Assembly (NCBI GenBank): GCA_037447655.1
Contig: JBBHKE010000913.1
Location: 62,001-126,000 of the forward strand
Direction of reading: 5' to 3'
From: Zygnema cylindricum
Taxonomy: Eukaryota > Streptophyta > Zygnematophyceae > Zygnematales > Zygnemataceae
DNA length: 64,000 nt
The translations under genes were made by a program, and so were the position numbers. Positions within the stretch are counted from its first letter, which is position 1. The number at the start of each line of letters is the position of its first letter. Positions 21,660 to 33,933 of the stretch are shown here, in pieces. The notes below the pieces were generated by a model, which was not told where the DNA came from, made no database searches, and saw nothing but the letters and a program-made list of their open reading frames with translations.

Positions 21660-21852
21660 TTTGTCGCGTTCCCTAAGATTTACAAAATGAATAGTGTTAC
21701 TACCGTGTCAAATTTGCGACGCTTTGTCGCGTTCCCTAAGATTTGCGAAATGAATAGTGTACTACCGTCTCAGATTTGCGACGCTTTGTCGCGTTCCCTA
21801 TGATTTGCGAAATGAATAGCGTTACTACAGTACTGTGTCAGATTTGCGACGC
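21660..21852. repeat. Three tandem copies of a 62-68 bp unit
   Basis: Units start at 21660, 21723 and 21785. Each begins TTTGTCGCGTTCCCTA and ends ATTTGCGACGC, with ATGAATAGYGT in the middle. Units two and three are more alike than either is to unit one. Confidence 0.85.
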
Positions 21853-22199
21853 TAATCATGATGTCACGTACTTCCATGATACCAAAGAGTACAAAGTATT
21901 ATGACGTTTTCACAATGCGGTTTGTAAAAACGCATTCTGTCAAAACGTACAGCTTCACGTCATTATGACGTTTGCACTACGTGATTTGTGAAAACGCAAG
22001 TACATCATAACGACATGTATTAAATCATTTTTTTTTTCGTTAATACGGTACAATTTTGTACGTTAACCACACTAATTAAAATGACACTATACTAGAGTTG
22101 TTAGCGCTGATTCAAATAGTACCTTGAATAATGTAAAGAAAAATTTAGAGTTATTTACTCTTTTTAGGTTTCTCGGCCAAAATTCGTGGTGACGGATTT

Positions 22200-22388
22200 A
22201 GCGTTAATAACGCTAATTACGATTCGCGGTGTAGTGTAAATGGAAAATTATGATTAATAATACTGTTTAATGCAAGGAGACGTGGCAGGTTATAGTCCAC
22301 GTATTTAAATAATGTTGTTAACTATATTTTGTGATTTTCGGCTATAAGTAGTAGCGACTAACTAATACTAATAACAATGAGTGGTGTA
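22200..22388. mobile_element. MITE family A copy, left end uncertain
   Basis: The core GACGTGGCAGGTTATAGTCC, then TATTTTGTGATTTT, and the right end ACTAATAACAATGAGTGGTGTA match the copy at 20034-20232. The left inverted end could not be identified with confidence. Confidence 0.5.
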
Positions 22389-23004
22389 GTGGTACATTTC
22401 CCTTTGCAAAAAGACAACTCGTGTACCTCTTCTTTTTACTATTTTGTCATTTTGCAATCTCCCTTTACGATTTTTTTTTTCCTCAACAGTCACCTCCTAC
22501 AAGGGATTTGTTCATAATTTTGCGTGTAACTCTTAGATTAGTGCTTAAACCCTTATATTAATGTTTATTCTCTCGCAAATCTATTTTTTTTACTACAATT
22601 TTCGGACAGTTTTTCTTTCGACTACGATACATGTTATGAATTATGCAAAAAAGGTAAATTTTCAATTATGTATGTTACACATTGTGATGAGCAAAAAAAA
22701 CAAAAAAAAAATTGTAGTATCAAATATAGAAATAAACAAATAACAACCTCGTTTTATTTTCGACTCTATTGTACAAATTCTCAACCTCAAACTTAAAACC
22801 ACACAAAAATGTATAAATATAAATTTAGTATACATATGACGCTTTGGTAATTTGATAAATATAAGCACTCCGGTTTAAAACAAAAAAAAAACAAAATAAC
22901 ACTAGAAAAATTGTGAAATACAACAAAAAATTCAAAGGAAAAAAAAACATGAAAACTAATACCAAAAAAATAACAATAATTAGAAAACAAAACAAAATAA
23001 AAAA
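22389..23004. other. AT-rich stretch 3' of the hAT transposase, no gene
   Basis: Rich in A and T runs, probably the 3' non-coding part of the adjacent hAT element (minus strand). I could not identify a terminal inverted repeat. Confidence 0.4.
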
Positions 23005-25254
23005 CTATGCATTTAAAAGATCTCGGTTTGATCTAACACACAAATGATCACTAACAATTGAAGCAGCTAGTGAGCTCCTCTTCTTTGTTATCGTGTTTTT
23101 GGCATCCGAAAAATTGCATTCGAACATGGAGCTCGAAGCCGGAATAGCTAGAATAGATCTAGCAACACCGACTAGAATATGAAATCCTCCATCTTTCGCA
23201 CGTTCATTTGATTTTTTTTTTCCACCATTCAAGTATATTAAAGTTCAATCTTTCGTCGTTGGTTAATTTTAAATCAAAATAACGTTTCATTTCGTCATTA
23301 ACGAGCGTTTTTTTGTTGATGGTAATAAGAACCTCATTTTCCTCATCGCTCTCACAAAAAAAATTGTGGAAACCGTCCTTACTTTGCGATGTTTTTAGTT
23401 TTTTTGTGATACGTTGAGGACTACCGAAATCCACGTCATCACCGAGGTCGTTTGCGAGTTCTCGAAATTTGACCCTTGTGATTTCAATTTCGGTTTTCGA
23501 TACCCCAATTATTTCAAGCTTTTGTTTTTTTCGGGGATCTAAGAGAGCCGCGACAATATGATACTCACGAAGGCCCCACTTCGATAGTGCAAATTTCACA
23601 AAAAGTTGTTTCAATTTTTGCAAGTTTAGGGAATCGGCGTGGCATTCTTTTTCACCGTCATTGTATGATGTTTTTCTTATCTTACAATGGTCATGGAGAG
23701 ACAATAGTTCAAACAAAACCAAATGTAAAGTTAGTTCTTTATATTTTTCCAATTTTAGGGTCGCTTCTTGAAACCTTTCCAAAAATCGTATAATTTCGGT
23801 AAGGTGAGTCTTATCAATACAAGCAAAAAGTATCATTTTTTTTTTGCTTGAGCGATTGGTCCTATCTCATCGAATGCATAGTAAATACTATTAAGCATTC
23901 GGAGCAAAGAATTCCACCGCGTTGCGTTTTCTTGTTTTAAAGTGTTTTTAAAAAGATTTTGTAAATTACTCTGTTTGAAAAACGTGACCAATGATTTACA
24001 CGCGTCAAATAGATAAAAAAAACCAAGAACTTCCACATCGTATTTGCCTTTTTTGGAAGTTCCGCTCTTATTTAAGATCGTTGTCACAATTGTTGCAATT
24101 TTATGGTCCGCACAAGGTATCCAAGTAAACATACTCGGTAGACCTTGAATCGCACACATGTTAGAGCCACTATCAGTCACGACAACGTAGCGATCAAAAT
24201 TGGACATTTCAAAATTGGTCAAACAGTTTTTGAAAACCGTTAAAATATTTTCCACGGAGTATTTTTCCTCCGGAAAATGATCGACTTGAATCGTCCGTGC
24301 ATGAAGTTTAAATTATTTGTCGATAAAATGAGCAGTTATTGACATGAATGAGGTTCTTTTTATTGTTTCGGTCCAGAGATCGGTCGTGAATGCGACAAAA
24401 ATATTGCTTTCAATATTTTCTCTAAGTTTTGGGATGATGAAACTACAAATATCTTTCGCAGAAGATATAATGTAGTTTTTTACACTATTGATGGACGGGA
24501 GTAGTTGGTCGATTTCAAAACTTTTGTTGGACGAAACACCAACATCAAACAATGCTTGACAAAATGCTTCAAACCTGGGGAAAAAAAAAATATCATACAA
24601 TTACTAACCATGATTAATAAAGAAGGTTTATACCGAAATGATTTTTTTTTATGGAAAGACAAATAAAAAACAATATCACGACAAACTAAGCTCAAATTTA
24701 TAAATTTATGAACAAAACAAGTTTTAATGACATTTACACTCAAGCCATCTTAAATATAATTTAAAATAAATCATACCTGAACCGTCGACTATCGAAAATG
24801 GTCAAATGTCCTCACAACACATCAACACCACCATTTTTGCATTTTTTTTTTATCACTCGTTTTGGCCTCCGTTTTTGAAAGAAACTTACGAAGAAGTCCT
24901 CTTCAATTATCCATACCGGCCAAATCTAAATGTGTGAGTATTGATTGTTGAAGTACCGTTTGCTCACTTGTATTGACAAACTATAAACATATATTACAAG
25001 CCACAAAACCTGCCCCCTTTACCATATATTTGTTTGATGTTCTGACTTCATAGACATGGCCCAAATTTTTTCCAACAATTTGAAATGGCCGTGCTTTCTT
25101 TCACTAGGTAATACTGAGCAATTTCACCATTTTTAGAATTTCGAAGTTCGTTTTGGATTGTAGTTTTAAGGGAAGCGAGGATGTTTTTCTCCATTTTAGT
25201 GTATGACAAAGTTTTGTTTGAATTGTGGTCGAGTTTCTCTAACTTAAATAGCAA
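23005..25254 (-). pseudogene. hAT-superfamily transposase, broken
   Basis: Cuts and pastes hAT DNA transposons using an RNase H-like DDE domain. Near 25010-24960 a BED zinc finger reads CNIC followed by SILTHLDLAG. An intron seems to end at the CCCCAG before 24577. The catalytic domain follows with FTTDLWT and SFMSITAHFID (about 24430-24330), then VVTDSGSNM (about 24180) and ATRWNSLLRML (about 23920). The C-terminal dimerisation region has IPASSSMFECNFSD and SSLAASIVSDHL (about 23140-23040). Two frameshifts, near 23837 and 23216, both fall in runs of ten A, and there are stops in the N-terminal part. The frame changes may be real decay or assembly errors in homopolymers. It could be a source of transposase for the hAT-type MITEs nearby, but their ends were not found around this copy. 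Confidence 0.85.
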
Positions 25255-25295
25255 TTCAATTTATCAATTTATTGTTTGACACATGTGAGTACGCC

Positions 25296-26535
25296 AATAA
25301 TGTCATGCCGCATCCCGTCGGCTGCTCGCGCGCACGTTATCATGCACGCACGCGCGGTATTTTGCACGCACGCGCTGTATTTTTGCACGCACGCGCGGTA
25401 TTTCTCACGCACGCGCGGTATTCTGCACGCACGCGCGGTATTCTGCACGCACGCGCGGTATTTTGTATGCACGCGCAGTTTAAGGCATGCGCGCTCGGTT
25501 TTATGCATGCACGCGCGGTTTTATGCATGCACGCACGATTTTGGCACGCGCGCATAATTTTTGTTCGCACGTGCAATTTAATTCCGATTCATATTTTCAG
25601 TTTTTCGTTGAAAGGTACTAATTTCGTGCGATATGTTTTATTTCGTGGGTAGGTACATGATTTTCAAAGTTGGATGCGAAACATCGATTGGGCGACGTGA
25701 CGCGATTTCGAGTATTTCGTGTTAGACCTTTTATTTCGTGCGGTATGCTTCGATTCGTGCGTATGCACGCGATTTCGAATTCTGTACGCGGAGTATCGTT
25801 TGGAGGCGCATCGCGATTTCCAAGCGACGCTTTGATACACTATCTATTTATTTAAGTCGCGAACCCATGTAGGTTCGCGCACACATGTAGTTAGGGAGGG
25901 TTTTTACCCTTGGACAATGGATTTTGTCAGGCGTACGGCAGACGATGTTGGCCGCCTATTGGCCAACATCTTAAGTAGTTTCATGCATGTAAAGTAGACT
26001 AGACGTAGGCTAATTTTGCTTAGGCCTAGCGTAGCTCTTACTTAACCTAATTCTCAGACTTAGAGAATTTAGCTTTTGGACAAGAATTTTCTCTTGGCAG
26101 CGGAGCTTTTCTCTTGCTCTCTCTCTCACCGATTGCCCACGTGTCTTTTTTCTCTTTGCTTGCTAGCTGTAGAGGCTAGATAGGTTAAGAACATTTCCCC
26201 TTTTATTTATGCCCACGTTTTTAATCCACACGGCCTAAGGCCACGTCCGGAAGGTTTCCCTCCAAACTTGGTCTTTTGGTGGAAGTGTGGAATTAGAGAT
26301 CACGGGGGAGCACATCTGTACCTTGCTGTGCCTTCCTCGGGCAGCTTGACAATTTGGTTGTGTGTTTGTGTCTTGTTTGTATTTCGGTTGGCTTGGAAGG
26401 AGTGTATTTTTGATCGGAATTAGATTTTCCCTTGTTCCGGTTTGAATATTTCTTGCTTTGCTGTTGTAACGAGATAACTCTTGTAGGGAATGTGATAAAC
26501 ACCAGAGAGCCTAGTGGCTACCTCATGGCTTAGCA
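25296..26535 (+). mobile_element. Isolated gypsy LTR, 5' truncated
   Basis: Homologous, in opposite orientation, to the LTRs at 53552-55155 and 58676-60509. Shared blocks include GAATTTAGCTTTTGGACAAG and AGAGCCTAGTGGCTACCTC, and it ends GGCTTAGCA at the same point. The first several hundred bases of the LTR are missing. It has the internal CTTTTGGACAAGAA site (26073-26086) but not the complementary site after its end, as expected for an LTR without its internal region. Confidence 0.75.
25338..25560 (+). repeat. Tandem array of a 19-21 bp GCACGCACGCGCGG unit inside the LTR
   Basis: About eleven units of the type TGCACGCACGCGCGGTATTT follow one another, decaying towards the right. Related but less regular units (CGTGCGTGCATGCAA) are present in the two other LTRs of this family at 54440-54570 and 59560-59910. 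Confidence 0.85.
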
Positions 26536-27424
26536 TAAATTATCGGGACAACTTCACTCTAGGGGAGAATTCTTCCACTTTCTCTCTTTGGGTCATTTCC
26601 CCCTTTATTCTTTCTCATGGTGTATACGTTTTTCTCTTTCTCATTCATTTTTCGTTTGTATATATGCTTGTCCACATGACTTTGCTGGTTGTGATGCATG
26701 TTCGCTCTTTCTGGTCTCTCATGCACGACAATAATTAAGACTAGTTGTGGGAAATCGACGTAATATTTTGATTTTAGGTGATTTATTAACCAATTATAAC
26801 TACATGCCGCATGACATTAACATAATAATGTCGCATTATGTTTCGTACGTGCGACGTACAATTTTACGATTTTACATACTTCGAATATCATACATCGGAT
26901 CGTTTCGCGATCCGCCGTCCATTTCACTTTTGTATTCCGTATTATTCGTACGCTTATTCGCGTCACTCAATTTTGTAATTTACGTCACTTTAAATTCATT
27001 CGTACAATTACCCCCCAATCCATAAATCCTTTCGAACCTCCACAGTATATCAGATAATTACATACGCACGCAAACATGTGTGCGCACATACGAAACTTAA
27101 TCTTCCAAAAACAACACAAATTTCCTCTTTTTTTTCTTTTCGTTCAACCGTCACCCATTGCTTCCGCTGACGTCATCGCTGCTCCAACAGCCTCCTACTC
27201 CCATGTCTTCCAGACTCAGCCTACTTGACAATTTTCTCCTTGCAAAAATCCTTCCTTCCTAGTCTTTGCCGAGTATATCTTTTAATATTGAACCACTCTT
27301 TGACTTTTGTGAAACAACCTTATCAACCGCTTCCTTAATTTGTGTAAATTTTCCAGATTCCTACACATTTTAATATCGTCCTGTAACAGTTTGCCATAAA
27401 CACCAAAATGTCTTTTCACTGATG
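26536..27424. other. No gene seen
   Basis: Sequence after the isolated LTR does not match the internal leader of the other gypsy copies. No open frame with a recognisable product. Confidence 0.4.
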
Positions 27425-29202
27425 TTATGACACCTCTCCAAATTTTTGTTTGTATACCTCACTTAGCCATATGATCAAATTTGTCGAGAAATATCTTGTT
27501 CTACACACTTTCATTAAAACAACCTTCTCTCCTATTAAATACTTCCACGCCTTCCGCTTTCTTCGACGTACCTTTCTGCACCTGATTTTCTTACAACTTG
27601 CTGAAAAGTCGTTCAAGTCATTCCAATTTCCCGTCACACATCCTATCAACACTGCTGGTTGCGTTTTTCGGTGTGATCGATTTTGTAATAGGTTTCTTCT
27701 CCAACTATTTTTCCGCAATTTGTACCTTTTCCTTGTTTTCTTATAACATCTTGTTCTATTTACTGACATTGTAATTTTTCCATGGTTTGCCTCCACATTA
27801 CCTCCATAAAGTGTGATTTTTCCCACATTTTCGTTCATTTTCCGTAGACCTATTACTTCCCTTAACTGTATTCCTCCTGTGTGTATTCATTCTGATCCCC
27901 TTTGTTTTTAGATGCACTTTCTTTTTCCTAATTATCTTTGTTATTTTCCCGATTTCTTCATTTTTATGACCTATTTCACTCCCATATAACTTTGTGTCCT
28001 ACTCTATTCTCCTGAACACTTTCTCTCTATCCTTCTATGAGTTCTTTGATTTTCACTTCCACATTATTTTCCACTTCCAACGTTAATTCTCCGTCTAGTT
28101 TTACAACTTTTCTTACCTCAAAAAACTCTCTCTGTTGTAAGTCTTTTCGAGTAACCATATTTTCCCCGCAAAGAGTCACGAAGTCTTGGTCCTTTTCGTT
28201 TTCGGGTTTCTCCACACTATTTTTGGTGACAAATTTTTTCTTTGTTCATTCCACTTTCTTTTTCGGGTGCCCTTCACTTCCTTCAACTGCTCTTACTTCT
28301 GTAACCTCTTTATCCACATTCCAAAAAACACAAATAGTCGATAAGTATATCAATTCTTCGACGAAAGGTGTAAGCTTTTTGTCACCGGTCGAGTCTTGTC
28401 TCTCACTCATGAAAGCAATTGGCTCCCTCCTTGTTGAGGGTCGAACTCGGTTGTTGTCCCATCCATCTCTCAAATTTCCTGTAACACATGCACTTTTATA
28501 TGATGGACATACCCTGAAGGTATATCCTAAATCATTATAGTAAAAACAATTCTTAGGTCCATTTTCGGACATACTATTTCTTCTAATTTTCTCAAACTGA
28601 GAATTAGAGACCTCCATATTCCTCTCAAAAAACTTTTTCAAATCTTCGTCATCTAACACTATGCGGATTGCTTAACTTAAGTTCCAATCCTTTTTATCAA
28701 ATTTGAGCTATTCTATTTGATGCATTTTTATAGTCACTAGGTAATCCTCTCATTAATAAAACAACTTGTTGAGCATCTGTAAAGCATCTTTTTGCCAAAG
28801 CAATTTTTGCAAACAATCTCTCTATACTAATACAATATTCCACCATGTTTCTGCCTACATATATCCAAAAAGTTTGGTGGCACTACTAATCCTGTGATAC
28901 AAGGAAGTCTCAGAATACCTACATTCTTGGCATTTCCATATTTCAGCTGCATTTTTCAATTTTAGGTATGTCATCATCAGTTTTTTAGACAAGGAGTTCT
29001 TAATAACCCTTAGACACTCACGGTTCTTCTTCTCCCATCCACTTAATGTTTTGGTCAAAGTCTCAACTACCACATCAATTAGTTCTAACATCTCAAAGTA
29101 GCTCTCGAGCACAAACTTCCAATAGTGATAGTTAGATCCATCAAATATGGTTGGCCATGGGGGTGGGCCCATAACCTGTTGTCCTAAGCCTATTTCAGCC
29201 AT
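27425..29202 (-). pseudogene. Copia-type gag fragment, third copia lineage
   Basis: From the start at 29202 it reads an N-terminal GAG domain with MGPPPWPTIFDGSNYHYWK, then ECLRVIKNSLSKKLM. After several stops it continues (28659 to 28246) with a degenerate zinc knuckle CFYYNDLGYTFRVC in which the second Cys and the His are both Tyr. Farther down (28215 to 27425) are Lys- and Arg-rich open stretches I cannot assign. The protein would be the capsid precursor of a copia retrotransposon. No protease, integrase or RT follows, so this is a 5' fragment. Just before the start codon a 24-bp unit, GGTGCCTCCGA-AGTAATCC plus ATG, is repeated twice. Confidence 0.7.
29162..29176 (-). promoter_or_regulatory. 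Candidate half-tRNA-iMet primer binding site of the third copia
   Basis: On the minus strand GGTTATGGGCCCACC follows the triplet-ending ACAACA, which would be the LTR end. All 15 bases are complementary to the anticodon-stem region of plant initiator tRNA-Met (GGUGGGCCCAUAACC). The site lies inside the gag reading frame and encodes VMGP. Confidence 0.65.
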
Positions 29203-29747
29203 GGATTACTCTCGGAGGCACCACATGGATTACTTTCGGAGGCACCACAGACTACCCCCAAAAACAATTGTGTTTCATACAACATAGATTACTCCACAAC
29301 AAACAAAATCACTTCAAACTGCAAACAAAATCACTTCAAACTGCACCAATATGTAGTATACCATAGACACTATAAACTCCTAAAGTTCTAGCCAAATCCA
29401 CCAAGGAATCTAAAAGATACAAGCTCGAGAGATTCCTAAAATAGTTGATAGCTTTTCAATCTAACCAGGTAAACTTCTCACACAATTCTACAGAGAACAA
29501 AACAGACTAAAACAAAACACATATATATTTTCTAGAACATAAAATATCTTCTGAAAGTTTCACATCAAAACATCAATCATAGTGATCACACAAACAAGTC
29601 AAAGTTGCAAAAAAACAATCTGCCATTACTTTGATAAAAAATGATTGAGATACTAAAATAAACTAAGTCCGACAAGCTTATACTTACAGAGTAACCAACT
29701 AGGTCCTATACTATTCTTAGAGCAACATCTGTCACTATGTATTGAAC

Positions 29748-30753
29748 AAGATTAAAACAATGTATGTCTAATAAACCTGAGGTACGTCCAAAGCCTAATT
29801 GATACTTGCCGCAATTAGAGCAGTGAACACTACTTTATAATGCGCTAAACTACAAACATATCTTTCTCAAAAATTTACAAACATACGTCCGTACAAAAAG
29901 TGTTACTGATGCTTAGTCAACATCAGTCATATATGTCCAGTTGACCATGGTAGTACAGTGCGAAACTCCTGAGTATGTGTTGGTAATTAAGTATTCGACA
30001 CGGAGTGCTTAAGTCATTTGTGGTCCCCGCGTGAATCGCGTCCTTAATAGTGTGAACCTCCAAAAATATCGGCAAACGCCGTCGGCCCTTCAAATGTACC
30101 ATGAACTACTTTGTGTTAAAAACACTAGATTTAGGGGGTATTTTCTAGGTCTGAATAGATTAAGTAAAAGCGCAAGCAGTCTGCTGTAGAAAGTAATGGT
30201 CTTTTAAAGTATTTTCTAGGTCTAAATAGAAATAAGAAAGAAGCCGAGGCAGTCTACATCTAACTTCTCTCTCCAACTCTCAAACTTGTTGCAATCACTG
30301 AGAAATTGGAGAGGGAGCTAGAGCCATGGCTACCTAGGCTATCCAGAGGTTTACGGGAAAATATATTTTAGTTAGGGGTTTAATTTACCAAAAGATATTT
30401 GCCGGCCACAGGATTTGATCATGGTACCTATCGGCCGATAGACAGCCGGTAGCCGATAGCCTTAGCCGTTAAGTCTAGAAGTAGTGTTACCTATTATAGG
30501 GTTGGATAATTATTTAAACATTTATACATAGAAAAGTTCATTTAACTATAACTGATTACGGGAGACATATATCTAGTAAATGTAAAATTACGGATACCGG
30601 TACGGATAAGAAACTAATACCGCGCATTTATTTCTTTAGTGAAACGAATACCGCGCATGTATTTATTACGGCTACGATTAAATGTGAATTTAATCGGACG
30701 GCCGGAATTAACGTCGAGATCGTGGAAGAGGATCTCGGCGGTTTGTGGTCATC
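29748..30753. repeat. 1006-bp segment identical to 33568-34573
   Basis: I found no difference over the whole stretch (offset 3820). It covers non-transposon flank, the first 71 bp of a copia-2 LTR, and the first 569 bp of a copia-1 LTR. At 30754 identity stops inside the LTR and the two copies differ at several percent from there on. Confidence 0.85.
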
Positions 30754-31240
30754 ACCACATCGGATGACACGTGGCGAAATGACATTGGATCGCGGCATCT
30801 CCAAGGATTAAGGGAGCGAATCCGGACATACCACGTGTCGACATTTTGGCCCTGTCGTACAATGGCCGTACATAAAGTACACCGGCAGCTGTACTTTTGT
30901 GTACGAAACTGAAATCTGATTGGTTCGGTACATCAGTAGATAGAGTCTGTGACAAAGATAGGACTTAGAAAAATTTGAAGATAGGACCCTCTCTCCCAAA
31001 GAGCTTCTGTACAAAAGGTCAACTTTGACCCTCCATAAGTTACTGCTCAGGGGAGCAAATTCAGAGATTCTTTTTGCTATCAACTCAGGGGAGTCTTGTC
31101 TTCACAGGGGTGAAGTTGGTCAAAGTTTTTGTCTGCCAGGGTGGCAGTTATTTTTGCTGAAACACAAAGGGGTCAGGGTAATCCTAGAGGCTTCTTGGAA
31201 GCTGTCCACTCTGAGGACTTATAGAGGTCTCTGAGTTTCA
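30185..31240 (+). mobile_element. Copia-1 type LTR, 1056 bp
   Basis: Begins TGTAGAAAGTAATGG and ends GAGTTTCA, exactly the 1056-bp length of the two LTRs of the element at 34005-40456. Directly after it comes an inverted gag fragment instead of a primer site, so the copy was joined to another element by recombination. Confidence 0.85.
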
Positions 31241-31975
31241 CCTCACCCGTCCACTCCCTATTCCCCAAAACCGTTTCTCACATAGAGCTCCTATCATCCT
31301 ACTTTCCAAGTATATGAAGCCTGATCCATTGAATATGGGCACCCTAGATGGTGGTCCCATAACGTGCAACTCTGAGACCTCCATAGGACCTGAGAGTAAG
31401 CAGCTCACACGAAGCCTTTAGGGTAACCCTGACCCCTTTGTCTTTCAGCACGAATAACTGCCACCCTGGCAAACAAAAACTCGGATCACATTCACCCATG
31501 TGAAGGCAAGACTCGACTGAGTCGATAGCAAAAAGAATCTCTAAGTTTGTTCCATTGAGCTGTAAGTTATGGAGGGTGAAAGTTGACCTTTTGTATAGAA
31601 GCTCTGTGGGAGAGAGGGTCATATCTACCAAATTTTTGAAGTCATATCTCTCTCACAAACTATATCTACCGATGTATAGAACAAAACATATTACTCTTCC
31701 GTACACACAAGTACAGTTGCTAGTGTATTTTCTATTCGTATAATGTACGACATGGCTAAAATGTCGACACGTGGTATATCCAGATTTGCTCATTTAATCC
31801 CTGGAGATTTTGCGATCCAATGTCATTATGCCACGTGTCATCCGATATGGCGATGACCAAAAACCGCCGAAATCCTCTTCCGTGATCTTGGCATTCATTC
31901 CGACCGTCCGATTTTAATGCAGATTAAATCGTAGCTGTAATAAATACTTGCGCGGTATTTGTTTCAGTGTGCTCT
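31241..31975 (-). mobile_element. Inverted copia-1 type fragment: 5' gag plus 3' part of its LTR
   Basis: On the minus strand the LTR part (31975 down to 31365) ends TTGCA and is followed by CGTTATGGGACCACC, then gag coding MGPPSRVPIFNGSGFIY and on to FWGI near 31260. The start ATG lies at 31384-31382, 20 bases before the LTR end. The first 400 or so bases of the LTR are missing. Confidence 0.75.
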
Positions 31976-32159
31976 ATTGCCCACAGAAATCGCAGATCCA
32001 AAAGAAGCTTATATAGATAGTGCCGACTCCAAGTTGATATAAACCCAAATGACTGATCCCTTGACAATCACAAACCCATTATAGTTTCACACTTGTGAAA
32101 TAAGACTTTCTGTGTGCTCAGTTCCACCATATAATGTAAAGTTAGAACATGAGTTTTGG

Positions 32160-33420
32160 ACACATTCACCCACTTTGACTTTCCCTTATACATGCAGCCA
32201 CCCTGGCAGGCAAAAACTCTGACCGACTACACCCCTGTGTAGCCTAGACTCTCTTGAGTCGGCAGCAAAAAGAATTGTTGAAAATGGTCAAGTAAATTGA
32301 TAGATATGATAGGTCAAAGATGACCCTTTTGTACACGAGCTCTCTCGGAGAGAGGCTACTACCTACTAAAATTTTTCTAATACCTATCTCTCTCTCAAAC
32401 ACAATCTACTGACGTACCACACCAATCAAATTACTGTGTCGTACAGAAAAGTACAGGTGCCGGTGTACTTTCTGTACGGCTATCGTACGACATGGCCAAA
32501 ATGTCGACACATGTCATCTCCAGATTCTTTCACGTAATACCCGGAGAAGCCGCGATCCAATGTCATTTTGCCACGTGTCATCCTATGTGGCGATGACTGA
32601 AACTGTTGTCTTTTGGAAAGCTTTCAGTCTCTGAGCAGCGCAACAGCTATACAGATAGAGCAGCGCAGCTGCTATACAACACAGCAGCAAAGCAGCGCAG
32701 CAACGATGCTGCAACACAGACAGCACAACGCAACCACGATTATATTTGATATGGTCCGTACGGACAACGCAACGTCAGATATTCTTAATGTGATTCTGTA
32801 CAGGATAGAGCAACTGCGATAGATACGATTCTAGTCAACTTAGTGGGAACTTAGTGGGTAGCTCATTGACAGCTCAGTGGTAGCTTAGTGATAGCTCAGT
32901 GGTAGCTTGACAGGTTAGTGGTAGCTTGGTGGTTTGACGTACCTCTTAAGTACATTGGTGTTGCCAGTTCAACACAAGTATAAGACTTAGGACTCGGAAC
33001 ATATTATTTATCCAGACTTCCAAGCAGTAAAACTGCAAACAGTTTTTGGGAAACTTCTGAGTATTATATCTTGGGTGTTGTCGGGTCAATTGTGCTGAAA
33101 CTTTGGGAGTTGTCAGTGTTTATGCTACTCTATATTCTGATAGAGTTTTTTGAGGTTTGGATGCTTGTATAAGAATTGGTGAGCACTTAAGAACAACTGT
33201 TTGGTAGGATTCTTGATAGCTTCTGAGAGTGTATCATGTCTACTTCTACTACTACTGCTGCTCCTCCACCTGCACAGGTGGTTGTAGAACAACACAAACC
33301 GCCGAAATCTTCTTCTGTGATCTCGGCATCCTTTCCGGCCGTTTGATCGAAACCAGGTTTTGATCGTAGCCGTCATAAATACCTGCGCGATATTTGTTTC
33401 GTGTTCGAAACAAATGCAAG
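32160..33420 (-). mobile_element. Inverted copia-1 type LTR split by a foreign insertion
   Basis: The parts 32160-32606 and 33287-33420 are consecutive LTR sequence when compared with 34005-35060 (for example the block around CCGCCGAAAT). The LTR is more diverged than the copies at 31 and 34 kb. Confidence 0.65.
32607..33286 (+). other. Insertion with CAG-rich and AGCTCAGTGGT repeats, possibly the 5' end of another copia element
   Basis: Between the two LTR parts lies 680 bp with GCAGCGCAGC-type repeats (32630-32720) and five units of TAGTGGTAGCT (32840-32935). At 33236 an ATG opens a frame reading MSTSTTTAAPPPAQVVV, the sort of low-complexity N-terminus seen in some copia polyproteins, which then runs into the LTR. 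No target duplication is present. Assignment is tentative. Confidence 0.4.
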
Positions 33421-33933
33421 GTATCCGTTTCATATAGTACATTAAAATCGTACAAAAACTGTATCTATGCATTACGTATCTATATCCCGTTAAATGAACT
33501 AATCTACGTGCAACAATAAATATTCATCAAACCTCATATATCTTATCATTAATCCTAGACTTGTAACAAGATTAAAACAATGTATGTCTAATAAACCTGA
33601 GGTACGTCCAAAGCCTAATTGATACTTGCCGCAATTAGAGCAGTGAACACTACTTTATAATGCGCTAAACTACAAACATATCTTTCTCAAAAATTTACAA
33701 ACATACGTCCGTACAAAAAGTGTTACTGATGCTTAGTCAACATCAGTCATATATGTCCAGTTGACCATGGTAGTACAGTGCGAAACTCCTGAGTATGTGT
33801 TGGTAATTAAGTATTCGACACGGAGTGCTTAAGTCATTTGTGGTCCCCGCGTGAATCGCGTCCTTAATAGTGTGAACCTCCAAAAATATCGGCAAACGCC
33901 GTCGGCCCTTCAAATGTACCATGAACTACTTTG

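Noticed and set aside
25338-25560. Regular short repeats resembling a CRISPR array
   Set aside because: Units follow one another without unique spacers, the DNA is eukaryotic, and the array lies inside a gypsy LTR.
25269-25652. Open frames on both strands rich in HARAV or RACVQN repeats
   Set aside because: They are translations of the GCACGCACGCGCGG tandem array; no protein family is indicated.
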